Shown piece by piece: positions 51,217-59,721 of a stretch of DNA of 64,000 bases. Within the stretch, counting starts at the first letter, position 1. Every line of letters starts with the position of its first letter. The notes under the pieces are model-generated. The model worked only from the letters and a program-made list of their open reading frames with translations. It did no database searches and was not told the DNA's origin. The position numbers and the translations under genes are program-made. This DNA is from JBMNGW01 sp050950025 (GTDB lineage: Bacteria > Spirochaetota > Spirochaetia > Sphaerochaetales > Sphaerochaetaceae), in the NCBI GenBank assembly GCA_050950025.1, contig JBMNGW010000016.1, forward strand, positions 1 through 64,000, in the 5' to 3' direction.

Positions 51217-51268
51217 AGTATAGCAAAAGAGAGAAGAGCTTCCTACTGCCTAAAAAGCCGTGTATACT
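51217..51268. promoter_or_regulatory. Back-to-back leaderless promoters of the M29 and CBS-ATPase genes
   Basis: Minus-strand TATACT at 51217-51222 ends 7 nt before ATG 51209, with TG one base upstream (extended -10). Plus-strand TATACT at 51263-51268 ends 6 nt before ATG 51275. Neither gene has a ribosome-binding site. Confidence 0.55.
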
Positions 51269-51274
51269 GCGTAT

Positions 51275-52249
51275 ATGCAACTGATACCCATCAACACCTA
51301 TAACTCCCCCACCGTCATTTTAGAACTGATTTATCGGCTGAAAGTACAGGACGTTATGACCCCTTCGGTGGTCAGCATACCGCTGGGAACTACAATGCGC
51401 CAGGTGCAACTTTTAATGAAAGAGAAGTCCATCACCGGTGTACCGGTAGTGCAAGATAAACGCCTGTTGGGCATTGTCAGCATGGACGATATCATTAAAG
51501 CTCTCGATTTTGGCTATATCAACGATCCGGTTGAATCGCATATGACCAAAAACTTGATTGTCCTGGAAGACGATATGCCCGTCTCATTTGCCATCAGTTA
51601 TTTTGACCGGTATCGGTATCATCGCTTCCCCGTGCTTAACAAAAACAAACATTTAGTTGGTATTGTCACCACTCGTGATATCACCACTCGCCTGTTGTGG
51701 GAAATCAACCACGAAGTTGAGAATTTGGAGCGGATGAACCAAACCACAAAAATCACTAACGGTTTGAGCCACAAAGTCCACTCTTTTTCCATTTTGAAAC
51801 TCGATTTTGAACGGGCCGGGTTTGCCTCCACTGAAATCAAAAAGCAACTGAAAAAATTTAATGTCTTTCCTCGCACCATACGACGGGCTGCCATTGCTTC
51901 GTATGAGCTGGAAATGAACATTGTTGTCCACTCCTCGGGAGGGAGAATCACAGCCGAATACGAACCTGAACAGATTATTATTACCAGCGAAGATGCAGGG
52001 CCGGGAATCCAAAATATTGATCAAGCCCTTGAGCAGGGCTATTCCACCGCCAATGAATGGATTCGCTCTTTAGGCTTTGGGGCAGGGATGGGATTGCCCA
52101 ATGTGCGCTCTGTCAGCGATGAATTTTCCATCAGTAGTACAGAAAAAGGGACAACCGTTACATCGATTATTAAATTTAGCGAACAAGAAATTGGGCGTAT
52201 GCAAACAAAGGAGAAAGAAAGCGATGAAAGTACCACTGACAGCTCTTGA
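51275..52249 (+). CDS. CBS-pair protein fused to a GHKL (anti-sigma/RsbT-like) ATPase domain
   Basis: 324 residues. Two CBS motifs at about 17-75 (VQDVMTPSVVSIPLGTTMRQ, VVQDKRLLGIVSMDDIIKAL) and 82-140 (VLNKNKHLVGIVTTRDITTR). From about 175 a GHKL ATPase: N box ELEMNIVVHSSGG, G1 box SEDAGPGI, G2 box GFGAGMGLPNV. There is no phosphoacceptor histidine domain, so it resembles serine kinases/anti-sigma factors such as RsbW/RsbT rather than a sensor kinase. CBS domains probably sense adenine nucleotides. It heads an operon with DRTGG and PHP genes, overlapping the former by 26 nt. Start at the leaderless ATG 51275. Confidence 0.85.
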   Translation: MQLIPINTYNSPTVILELIYRLKVQDVMTPSVVSIPLGTTMRQVQLLMKEKSITGVPVVQDKRLLGIVSMDDIIKALDFGYINDPVESHMTKNLIVLEDDMPVSFAISYFDRYRYHRFPVLNKNKHLVGIVTTRDITTRLLWEINHEVENLERMNQTTKITNGLSHKVHSFSILKLDFERAGFASTEIKKQLKKFNVFPRTIRRAAIASYELEMNIVVHSSGGRITAEYEPEQIIITSEDAGPGIQNIDQALEQGYSTANEWIRSLGFGAGMGLPNVRSVSDEFSISSTEKGTTVTSIIKFSEQEIGRMQTKEKESDESTTDSS

Positions 52250-52565
52250 TGAAAAACTCGGGTATACAGCCTTCACACCCATCGACCCAGAATCATATTT
52301 CAGCGATGCTTACACAGGTGACCTGTTAAGCGATGTGATGGGCAATGCAGCAGAAAACAGTGTCCTTATTACCATCCAGGCCCATAAAAATAGTGTGGCA
52401 GTTGCATCGCTGGTGGGGATGAAAGCTATTGTGCTTTGCAACGGAAGAACTGCTGCCTCCGATATGATAGAAGCAGCCCAACAAGAGTCGATAGCTCTCT
52501 TTACTACCTCTGAGTCGCAGTTTGTTGCCAGTTATCGCATTGCTCACCTTTTGGGCCTAAGCTGA
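52224..52565 (+). CDS. DRTGG-domain protein
   Basis: 113 residues. YTGDLLSDVMGNAAENSVLI, TIQAHKNSVAVASLVGMKAI and VLCNGRTAASDMIEAAQQES match the stand-alone DRTGG proteins that sit in clostridial and thermotogal [FeFe]-hydrogenase operons. Possibly ligand-binding; biochemical role not established. ATG 52224 lies inside the end of the CBS-ATPase gene with GGAG upstream. Longer readings in the same frame are shadows of that gene. Confidence 0.8.
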   Translation: MKVPLTALDEKLGYTAFTPIDPESYFSDAYTGDLLSDVMGNAAENSVLITIQAHKNSVAVASLVGMKAIVLCNGRTAASDMIEAAQQESIALFTTSESQFVASYRIAHLLGLS

Positions 52566-52567
52566 TT

Positions 52568-53275
52568 ATGCGCCTGTGTGTTGATGTGCACAATCACAGC
52601 TGCCTCTCTCCGTGTGGCAGCGATGCATTGCTTCCGGCAGTCTTAGTGGCCGAAGCTCTGGATAAAGGCATCAATATGCTAGGACTGACCGATCACAACA
52701 CCACCCGCAATCTTCCCGCTTTTGCCCAAGTGTGCGAAATTGCCCAAATCACCCCCCTGTACGGCATTGAAGTCACCACGATTGAAGAAATCCACGTGTT
52801 GGCTCTTTTTGCTGAACTGAAGCCGGCCTTACATTTTGGCTCCTACATTGAGGAGCACTTACCCCCTGTTAAAAATAACCCTCGATTGTTTGGCAACCAA
52901 TTGGTCAGTGATGAGCAAGGGAATATCATTGAAACAGTCGATTTGTTTTTGCACGGAGCCACTGATTTGGGATTCGATCACTTAATTGACGAGATTCTAG
53001 GTTTAGGAGCTTTGGCCATCCCTGCCCATATCGACCGCTTTGCCAACAGCGTCATTGCCAACTTAGGATTTTTACCACCCCTTGATTACAGCGCCGTAGA
53101 ATCGGTGGCATATCCACCGATTGTTGACACTGGTTCATACACTGTCATCCAATCTTCGGATGCCCATTTTATTGAGCATATTGGTCAAAGGACTTTTTTT
53201 ATTGAAACTGAAACAGATGGCTTTACAGCCCTGCATCAAGCGTTGCACGAAAAAAAAGTTCAAATAATCGCCTAA
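52568..53275 (+). CDS. PHP-domain phosphoesterase
   Basis: 235 residues. Metal motifs of the PHP fold are complete: DVHNHSCLSPCG at the start, GLTDHNTTRNLPAF, IEVTTIEEIHVLALF, PAHIDRFANS and QSSDAHFIEHIG. A TIM-barrel-like phosphoesterase; substrate unknown. It starts 2 nt after the DRTGG stop, ending the three-gene unit. The same trio usually accompanies hydrogenase subunits, which are absent here. Confidence 0.88.
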   Translation: MRLCVDVHNHSCLSPCGSDALLPAVLVAEALDKGINMLGLTDHNTTRNLPAFAQVCEIAQITPLYGIEVTTIEEIHVLALFAELKPALHFGSYIEEHLPPVKNNPRLFGNQLVSDEQGNIIETVDLFLHGATDLGFDHLIDEILGLGALAIPAHIDRFANSVIANLGFLPPLDYSAVESVAYPPIVDTGSYTVIQSSDAHFIEHIGQRTFFIETETDGFTALHQALHEKKVQIIA

Positions 53276-53612
53276 ATTTTTACTAACCTCTTACATTATT
53301 TTGGACACTGTTTGGTAGAAGTTGGCTAAAAAAAGATATTGTCCCAGTATCGGCTTGTCCGACTTGACCGATGTCAACTCTTTAAGAAAAATCACACACA
53401 ATCCCCAATTATGTCGTTTTCTGGAAGTAAAAGTAGGATTTTACCTGTCACAATATGTCATATGTTATAGCACAGGCTCTCTGATAAATAAATCTTAACA
53501 CCTAATTTAGGCTAAAAATAAAGAGAACTCACAACATCTGTCATACATTATAACTCCTTTGCTATTAAGTAATTATAAGTTGACGACCCGTTTTTTCGGA
53601 TATACACTATAG
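53276..53612. promoter_or_regulatory. AT-rich intergenic stretch with promoter for the small exported protein
   Basis: 337 nt without a gene. TTGACG (53580-53585), 17-bp spacer and TACACT (53603-53608) form a good promoter. Further up, TGTCATATGTTATA (53456-53469) and TGTCATACATTATA (53539-53552) are near-identical direct repeats 83 bp apart, possible regulator sites. Nothing else recognised. Confidence 0.5.
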
Positions 53613-53645
53613 ATGCTTAGAGAAAATCAGAAGTTGGAGGAAGTT

Positions 53646-53894
53646 ATGCAACGGGGCCGTCGTTTAGGAAAGCTTATCACCATCTTGGTGTTACTTGCAG
53701 CTTTGGGAGTCTCTACTCTTGGTGCGCGAGTTGTGGCTTCACAGACGATAGTGTTTCACGGCTTCATTGCTCAACATGTTGAAGTAGCCGTTGGGCAAAG
53801 AGGCGAAATCCTGCTTACTTCTAACAATCCCTATACGCAGCTAAGCTACCATACCGATCAGCAGATGACGTACCTCTCAATTGCGGCATTATAA
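53646..53894 (+). CDS. Small exported protein of unknown function
   Basis: 82 residues from ATG 53646, which has GGAGG 6 nt upstream. Starts MQRGRRLGKLITILVLLAAL and continues GVSTLGARVVASQ, a good Sec signal peptide, leaving about 55 residues (HGFIAQHVEVAVGQRGEILL and on) that look beta-rich. No cysteine, so not a lipoprotein. Not recognised. The ATG at 53613 is unlikely because transcription should begin about there. It has its own promoter and terminator, so it is a monocistronic, possibly abundant product. Confidence 0.6.
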   Translation: MQRGRRLGKLITILVLLAALGVSTLGARVVASQTIVFHGFIAQHVEVAVGQRGEILLTSNNPYTQLSYHTDQQMTYLSIAAL

Positions 53895-53915
53895 AAGGAG
53901 AAGCCTCATAAAAAA

Positions 53916-53940
53916 TGGCAGCCAATGGCTGCCACTTTTT
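53916..53940 (+). terminator. Rho-independent terminator
   Basis: TGGCAGCC (53916-53923) pairs with GGCTGCCA (53927-53934) around a 3-nt loop, then C and five T. A-run on the other side lets it also serve the convergent nitroreductase. Confidence 0.85.
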
Positions 53941-53954
53941 ATGAATTATTCTTG

Positions 53955-54509
53955 TTAGCGAATATATGAGACTTTCCACGCCTTCTCTTTTTCATAAAGA
54001 ACTTCAGAGTTGGAATAGCCCAATGCCACGGCAAAGACTGGTTTTAAATCTTGGGGCAAATTGAATTTCTCCAAAAGTCCTTTGCCTGCCGGATGCTCAA
54101 AAGCTTTCACAAATGAGCCGATGTAGCACGATCCGATTCCCAGTGACGCAGCAGCGTTACACAGGTTTTGCGAAGCATTGGCACAATCGGCATTGGAGTA
54201 ATGGGTCCCCTCTCCGCAGACAAAAATAACCGTGGGGGCATGGTGAAAACTGGAAAAGCCTGTGGAACGGGCTCTTTCAATTAAGGAGGGGATTTCACTG
54301 TCAACGAGCACTTCGCCCACTGCTCCACTGATTGCATCAAGTAATTCAGCATCTTGAACTACAGCAAAGTGCCAACTTTGGCGGTTCATTGCACTGCTGG
54401 CGTGAATGCCGGCTTGAAGAATCAGCTCAATGTCTTGGTCATCCAGTTGTTTCTTTTGAAAATCCCGTACAGTGCGGCGGGTAGTGAGAATTTTTAATGT
54501 TTCGTTCAT
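53955..54509 (-). CDS. Nitroreductase-family flavoprotein
   Basis: 184 residues. RRTVRDFQKKQLDDQDIELI and LQAGIHASSAMNRQSWHFAV are the FMN-binding start of the family; NLCNAAASLGIGSCYIGSFV and PVFAVALGY follow. Uses NAD(P)H to reduce nitro compounds, quinones or unknown natural substrates. ATG 54509 has GGAGG; the reading further upstream enters the next gene. Likely co-transcribed with the Bax-inhibitor-like gene 13 nt upstream. Confidence 0.88.
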   Translation of the reverse strand: MNETLKILTTRRTVRDFQKKQLDDQDIELILQAGIHASSAMNRQSWHFAVVQDAELLDAISGAVGEVLVDSEIPSLIERARSTGFSSFHHAPTVIFVCGEGTHYSNADCANASQNLCNAAASLGIGSCYIGSFVKAFEHPAGKGLLEKFNLPQDLKPVFAVALGYSNSEVLYEKEKAWKVSYIR

Positions 54510-54522
54510 GCATCCTCCAGTA

Positions 54523-55230
54523 TCAGCGCTCCCGTCGTCCGAAAATGCGCAACAGATACAAAAAGATGTTAATGAAATCAAGATAGAGTATCAAGGCACC
54601 AATAATGGAGAGTTTGATATAGCTCTCTTCATCCATGTCTGTCCCATAGGCATCATTCATAGCTCGTATTTTCTGTGTATCCCAGGCAGTCAGTCCCAAA
54701 AAGAGGAGAACTCCCAAAATGGAAATACCAAAATAGAGGGCTTCGCTACCGATAAGCAAGTTGATAAGTGAGGCAATGATAATCCCCCACAACCCCATAA
54801 TTAGATAATGACCGATGCCGTGCAAATCACGTTTGGTTGTCATCCCATACAGACTCATGCCACCAAATAGTGCCGCCGAAGTGAAAAAAGCTCGGGAAAT
54901 GGCAAGGCCACTGTACACATAAAAGAGAGTTGAAAAGGTGATTCCGGTGACAATCGCATACGAGCCAAAAGCGATAATAGCACTGGTGGAGCTCATCTGC
55001 TCAATGCGGGCACTTAAGTAGACCACCAAGCCCAATTGGACAATAACCAGCAGTAAAAACCCAAAGCGGCTACCTAAAAGGATGTTCATTACCGCAGGAT
55101 TCGTAGCTACAGCGTAGGCTACCACCCCTGTTAATCCCAATCCGGCAGTCATCCATAAATAGACGTTTTTTAAGATGCTTCTCTCCCGTTTTTGAGCCGT
55201 AGAGAGCATCTGCTCACGATACTGTGTCAT
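54523..55230 (-). CDS. Bax inhibitor-1/YccA-family membrane protein
   Basis: 235 residues with seven spans. NVYLWMTAGLGLTGVVAYAV at the start and LTAWDTQKIRAMNDAYG with the conserved DTQ near the end are family marks, as are the aspartates of the C-terminal half that form the pH sensor. Members leak Ca2+ or interact with membrane proteases. AAGGAG precedes ATG 55230. Confidence 0.9.
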   Translation of the reverse strand: MTQYREQMLSTAQKRERSILKNVYLWMTAGLGLTGVVAYAVATNPAVMNILLGSRFGFLLLVIVQLGLVVYLSARIEQMSSTSAIIAFGSYAIVTGITFSTLFYVYSGLAISRAFFTSAALFGGMSLYGMTTKRDLHGIGHYLIMGLWGIIIASLINLLIGSEALYFGISILGVLLFLGLTAWDTQKIRAMNDAYGTDMDEESYIKLSIIGALILYLDFINIFLYLLRIFGRRER

Positions 55231-55280
55231 AGAGATTCTCCTTTCACTTCTGTCCTTTTAATGTCACACCTTTACCCCCA

Positions 55281-56651
55281 TTAGTCAACTCGCACTCGGC
55301 TTTTATACCAATTTAGTCGGCGGTAAAAGAAAAACCGGCTCACTAATTCTCCCCCATCGGCAATTAACAGTATGGCCCACAGCCAAACAGTGGAACCGGG
55401 AAACACAAGGGTTGCCAAAAGTGAGCAAGGGACCAAAATGCCCCATTGCCCCACAATTCCCGCCAAAAGCAGTGGCTTGTTTTTCCCCGCGCCGGTAAAA
55501 GCAGCTCCCATGCCGCTGTTCAAGGCACTGAAGAGCAAAGCGGGAGCGATGGTACGCATCAATGCGATGCCGATGGGTCCTGCTTGTTGTCCACCCATAA
55601 ATAATGACAGGACCTGCTTGGGAAAAAGAAAAATCGGCAAAGCCAATACGCCGACAATCAAAAGGCAATCGACGGTTGTCAGCACCACAGCCCTTTTGGC
55701 TTCCTCAATATTATTTTTGCCAATAGCATGTCCAATAACTATGCCGCTGCCCATACTCAACCCCCAGCCGGGCATAAATCCAAACGAGTAGATACGAAAT
55801 CCGATACCTGCCACAGCCACTGCTTCGGTGCCATGCAAAGCCACCATTTTTAAAAACAGTGCCATGGAGAGATTTCGCAACAGCAACCCGGCCCCCGACG
55901 GGGCTCCGATGGAAAATAGCTGCTTGGCAATGGGTGGATCTAGGGTTATTAACCCTATAAAAGAGAGCTTTACCTCACTTTTTCCAGCCAACAGCAGACC
56001 AAAGCCGATAGCAAAAGCCAATGTGATTGATCCCACAGTGGCAATGGCAGCTCCTTTAATACCCCACCCCGCTCCTGGAATTGAAGTGCCGGGAATAGTG
56101 TCGAACATCAAAAGAGGGTCTGCAATCATATTCAACACAGCCGAACCAATCATCAATTTCATGGGAGTTTTGGCATCACCGGTACATCTAAAAATAGTGT
56201 TGACGCTGTAAGAAGAGAAAAAGAGGGGCAAAAAGAGGACTCTAATCATCCCATAATCCAACCCATAGCGCTGTACCGCCTCATCAGAGGTGAACAATCG
56301 AAACAAAGAGGGAAGCAACAAAGCCAGCAGAACAGCTCCCAATACTGCTAAAAGAAATTTAAATAAGAGGGTTTGCTCACTAATGCGGTCCCTTTTTTGT
56401 GTTTCATTGGCACCATGGCTTTGACTGATCAGTGATACACTGCTGGTTCCAACAATTTCATTAAGCACTTCCACCATCCAGAAAAAGGTGTTAAACAAGG
56501 TGGCTGCAGCAATGGCTGAGGGGCTGATAAATCCAATCCAGAACATATCAACCAAATCATAAAGAGCTTGCAACAACATCCCTGTCATGGTGGGAAGTGA
56601 GAGACGGAGAATTTTGGCATTGACGCTGCTTCTTTGCAAGCTTGTGGACAT
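55281..56651 (-). CDS. MATE-family efflux transporter
   Basis: 456 residues, 12 spans in two pseudo-repeats. Typical segments: RLSLPTMTGMLLQALYDLVD, MFWIGFISPSAIAAATLFN, and GAGWGIKGAAIATVGSITL. DinF/NorM-like inner-membrane exporter using Na+ or H+; substrate unknown. The -10 TACAAC (minus strand, 56661-56666) with TTGTGA at 17 bp ends only 9 nt before ATG 56651, so the transcript has almost no leader. Confidence 0.9.
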   Translation of the reverse strand: MSTSLQRSSVNAKILRLSLPTMTGMLLQALYDLVDMFWIGFISPSAIAAATLFNTFFWMVEVLNEIVGTSSVSLISQSHGANETQKRDRISEQTLLFKFLLAVLGAVLLALLLPSLFRLFTSDEAVQRYGLDYGMIRVLFLPLFFSSYSVNTIFRCTGDAKTPMKLMIGSAVLNMIADPLLMFDTIPGTSIPGAGWGIKGAAIATVGSITLAFAIGFGLLLAGKSEVKLSFIGLITLDPPIAKQLFSIGAPSGAGLLLRNLSMALFLKMVALHGTEAVAVAGIGFRIYSFGFMPGWGLSMGSGIVIGHAIGKNNIEEAKRAVVLTTVDCLLIVGVLALPIFLFPKQVLSLFMGGQQAGPIGIALMRTIAPALLFSALNSGMGAAFTGAGKNKPLLLAGIVGQWGILVPCSLLATLVFPGSTVWLWAILLIADGGELVSRFFFYRRLNWYKSRVRVD

Positions 56652-56680
56652 CTAGGCACAGTTGTAGCACTCAAGCTCTA

Positions 56681-56709
56681 TTTTCACAAGCCATCACTGA
56701 TGCTATAGT
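56681..56709 (+). promoter_or_regulatory. Promoter of lipoprotein gene, leaderless
   Basis: TTTTCA (56681-56686), 17-bp spacer, TATAGT (56704-56709) with TG one base before it; the -10 ends 6 nt before ATG 56716. Confidence 0.6.
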
Positions 56710-56715
56710 GGCATT

Positions 56716-57417
56716 ATGAGGCAGGGACTTTTAATCTGTTCCATTCTCCTTCTCTTGTTCTCCCTTGGGTGTACCACAACCACGGCTGTAGTTCACTCTT
56801 CGCAAGAGATCGATTTTGCTCGCCAAGCAGTGCTGGAACTGATTGCCCAAAGTGTGCAATCCCCTCCGGTATTTGAACTTGCTTTTGGGGAGCTGGTTCC
56901 CAGTGAAGCCTCCTTGTCATTACAACGATTTGACCAGGTGCCGGGATTGCGGTATTTGGTCGACCGCTACACGGTTTTGATGAACCAAGTAGTACAACAG
57001 GTATCTGCACAGTTACCGCAATTTATTAAATCCGAAGTCTTAAGCGACCTAGAAATAGAAGACCCCTTTAGTATCGTTGAAGGACCGCTGGATAGCACAA
57101 CCCGTTTTTTTGCCGCCCAAGCCTCTTTGGTCATTGAGCAGTGGGCTACAGAGCACATCACCTCTGCTGCCCAACCGGAGGCTTTGAATGTGTGGGACCA
57201 GTTGGTAGATTTAATAATCACCTTCGATCGTGCTTACCCGTTTCTTTATAATGAGGCTGATCCCCCCGTCCCCTTTGCTTTGTCTGCCGATCCAGTTAAA
57301 ACAGCCGTAGTCTCTCTTTTACGTCATTTATTTGCCAATATGAGCAAACAAGAGGCACTTCTACGAAGCATGGCTCCTGCGTATGACAATCCTCTTATAA
57401 CCTTTTGGGCCCGTTAA
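56716..57417 (+). CDS. Lipoprotein of unknown function
   Basis: 233 residues. Lipobox LFSLGC at about 14-19 after a hydrophobic stretch, so lipid-anchored. The mature part is helical, with LRYLVDRYTVLMNQVVQQVS near the middle weakly recalling DUF4197 lipoproteins ('mNrAAe-A'), but I would not assign it. No ribosome site; start is the leaderless ATG. Confidence 0.65.
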   Translation: MRQGLLICSILLLLFSLGCTTTTAVVHSSQEIDFARQAVLELIAQSVQSPPVFELAFGELVPSEASLSLQRFDQVPGLRYLVDRYTVLMNQVVQQVSAQLPQFIKSEVLSDLEIEDPFSIVEGPLDSTTRFFAAQASLVIEQWATEHITSAAQPEALNVWDQLVDLIITFDRAYPFLYNEADPPVPFALSADPVKTAVVSLLRHLFANMSKQEALLRSMAPAYDNPLITFWAR

Positions 57418-57424
57418 CTCACTG

Positions 57425-57453
57425 TTGTCTAATGCTCCTTCGTTCCCTATAAT
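57425..57453 (+). promoter_or_regulatory. Promoter of rarA fusion gene, leaderless
   Basis: TTGTCT (57425-57430), exactly 17 bp, TATAAT (57448-57453), then CGACGT and ATG 57460. Transcription should start on the ATG. Confidence 0.75.
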
Positions 57454-57459
57454 CGACGT

Positions 57460-59601
57460 ATGGATTTGTTTGCCCGCTCAATTGATATCTCCCATCAACC
57501 TTTGGCTTACCGGATGCGACCGCGCACATTAAGCGAATATATTGGTCAAGAACACATTATTGGCAAAGGGAAATTACTCAGACGGGCTATTCAAGCCGAC
57601 CAGCTTTCATCGATCATCCTCTATGGACCTCCTGGGACAGGCAAAACTACTTTAGCCCGTGTTATAGCCAATACAACCAAAAGCCACTTCACTACCCTTA
57701 ATGCTGTGTTATCGGGGGTCAAAGAGCTCCGTTATGAAATAGAAGAGGCCTCTGAACGTCTTTCGTTGTACCACAAGCGGACTATCTTGTTTGTCGATGA
57801 GGTACACCGTTGGAACAAAAGTCAGCAGGATGCTCTTTTACCGTGGGTGGAAAATGGAACTTTTATCCTCATTGGAGCCACTACCGAAAACCCCTATTTT
57901 GAAGTCAATGCAGCTTTAGTCTCCCGCTCCCGTATTTTTCAGCTTTTTCCTTTAGATACTTCTGATTTATTTGCCATTGCCCGCCAAGCTTTAGAAGATA
58001 GTAGCCGCGGCTATGGTCAGTGGCACATTGAATTTGAAGAGGGAGCTTTAGAGCATGTGGTTGATATCGCCAACGGTGATGCTCGCTCCCTTTTAAATGC
58101 CGTGGAACTGGCAGTGGAAACCAGCTCAGAGCACTTTCCTCCCCCTTTGGGTTCAACCATTCATATCAGTTTGGAAGCAGCTCAACAGAGCATTCAAAAA
58201 CGGGTTGTTTTATACGATAAAGAGGGCGATTACCACTTTGATGTTATCAGTGCTTTTATTAAATCAATTCGTGGCAGCGATCCCGATGCAGCTCTTTATT
58301 GGCTGGCAAAAATGGTGCACAGCGGCGAAGACCCTAAATTTATTTTCAGGCGTTTGTTAATCAGCGCTGCTGAAGACATCGGTTTGGCCGATCCGCATGC
58401 CGTTGCCGTAGTGCAAGCCGACAGTTATGCATTTGAACGAATCGGCATGCCTGAGGGCCGTTTCCATTTAGCTCATGCCACCTTATACTTAGCCACTGCT
58501 GCCAAATCTAACAGCATTATGGGCTTTTTCGATGCCCTTAAAAGTGTACAAGAGGAACCTGCTTCAGATGTTCCCAATCATCTCAAAGATCCCAGCCGCG
58601 ACAAAGAGGGCTTTGGCCATGGGCAGGGATACCTGTACCCTCACGCCTACCATGAACACTATGTGGCTCAACAATACCTTCCCTCCTCCTTACAAGGACG
58701 CCTTTTTTACCAACCCACTGAAATGGGGTATGAAAAAACGATTGCCCAAACGGTCATTAAGCGGAGAGAGGCTTTTCTAGAATCACAGCAAACCCTAGAT
58801 GAAACACACTGGGTTCAAAGGACCATTGGCGAAGAGGGGTCACTGCTTCATCAATTACGTGATGCTCTTTTTGAACGCCTTGAACTTGAACGCCATCACA
58901 ATGTCCTGATACTTGGCAGCAAAACTGGGTTTTTGGTATGGGAGGCCCAAAGAAGAGCCTCAGAAGGATATATTGTGGCCCAAGAAGAAGAGCCTGTGTA
59001 CATAGAACAGATGAAAGCCTATAGTGCCTCTTTTTCTGAGCTTAGACGCCCGCAGTTTATCCAAGCACCCATCCAAGAAATCTCTGCACATCTACAACAA
59101 GACCTCGTTTTTCAACAGATTATTGGGCGCAACATCTTTACCAATATCAAACAAGCAAAAGCCTTAATCTCTGTTGTAACTCCGTATTTAGCCAAAGGAG
59201 GGGCTTTGGGCACCATCCAACTCATTCCCAAAGAAGGATCGCGGTTGAGTTCACTACTGAAAGAGAGTGCTTTTGGCAGTCTGTTGGAACAAGCAGAAAA
59301 GCATATCTATGAAAATAAGGAGGATACTCGCTACTCTTGGGACAAAGAGATGCTCATTGACACGATTCAACAAAGCGGTTTTAAAGTCGATTGGCACCCT
59401 ATTTCTGTGCAACAGCAGCGTAGTATCGGCGCCTCGGAACTTAGCCGCTGGCTTAAACGGAGTTATATCCCGGCTTGGAACTCTTTAGACTTAGCTTACG
59501 ATGAGCCGGCTATCTATGAGGAATTGGTCGCATTGCTGGCAAAAGCTCCTGTCCCTTGGACCCAAGAACATCTACTGCTGGTGGCAAAAAAGAGAGAATA
59601 G
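57460..59601 (+). CDS. rarA: RarA/MgsA AAA ATPase fused to a C-terminal methyltransferase-like domain
   Basis: 713 residues against about 430-450 for RarA. Residues 1-430 are a full RarA: RPRTLSEYIGQEHIIGKGKL, Walker A LYGPPGTGKTTLARV, Walker B ILFVDEVHRWNKSQQDALLP, sensor IGATTENPYFEVN, and the tetramerisation part (VVLYDKEGDYHFDVISAFIK, DPDAALYWLAKMVHSGEDPK). RarA acts at stalled forks. Residues 430-713 are extra: HNVLILGSKTGFLVWEAQRR resembles a SAM-binding loop, with EEEPVYIEQMKAY as the acidic strand end and ALISVVTPYLAKGGALGTIQ as a typical late strand. This fusion is known in treponemes as an unnamed fusion; its function is open. Confidence 0.88.
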   Translation: MDLFARSIDISHQPLAYRMRPRTLSEYIGQEHIIGKGKLLRRAIQADQLSSIILYGPPGTGKTTLARVIANTTKSHFTTLNAVLSGVKELRYEIEEASERLSLYHKRTILFVDEVHRWNKSQQDALLPWVENGTFILIGATTENPYFEVNAALVSRSRIFQLFPLDTSDLFAIARQALEDSSRGYGQWHIEFEEGALEHVVDIANGDARSLLNAVELAVETSSEHFPPPLGSTIHISLEAAQQSIQKRVVLYDKEGDYHFDVISAFIKSIRGSDPDAALYWLAKMVHSGEDPKFIFRRLLISAAEDIGLADPHAVAVVQADSYAFERIGMPEGRFHLAHATLYLATAAKSNSIMGFFDALKSVQEEPASDVPNHLKDPSRDKEGFGHGQGYLYPHAYHEHYVAQQYLPSSLQGRLFYQPTEMGYEKTIAQTVIKRREAFLESQQTLDETHWVQRTIGEEGSLLHQLRDALFERLELERHHNVLILGSKTGFLVWEAQRRASEGYIVAQEEEPVYIEQMKAYSASFSELRRPQFIQAPIQEISAHLQQDLVFQQIIGRNIFTNIKQAKALISVVTPYLAKGGALGTIQLIPKEGSRLSSLLKESAFGSLLEQAEKHIYENKEDTRYSWDKEMLIDTIQQSGFKVDWHPISVQQQRSIGASELSRWLKRSYIPAWNSLDLAYDEPAIYEELVALLAKAPVPWTQEHLLLVAKKRE

Positions 59602-59646
59602 GAGCACTCTTAGACCACGCAATTGCCCAAATTCCGCTGCGTGCTA

Positions 59647-59674
59647 TTGACAAAAGGGGATGAATCGGTAAGAT
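59647..59674 (+). promoter_or_regulatory. Promoter of the tRNA cluster
   Basis: TTGACA (59647-59652), 16-bp spacer, TAAGAT (59669-59674), about 48 nt before tRNA-His. Confidence 0.7.
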
Positions 59675-59721
59675 TACCACTGTTGATTTGCGCTGGTGTT
59701 TTTCACTTGCAGCGACATCTT

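Noticed and set aside
53613..53645. Longer start (ATG 53613) for the small exported protein as another leaderless case
   Set aside because: The best promoter would start transcription at or after this ATG, while ATG 53646 has a strong GGAGG and begins a standard signal peptide.
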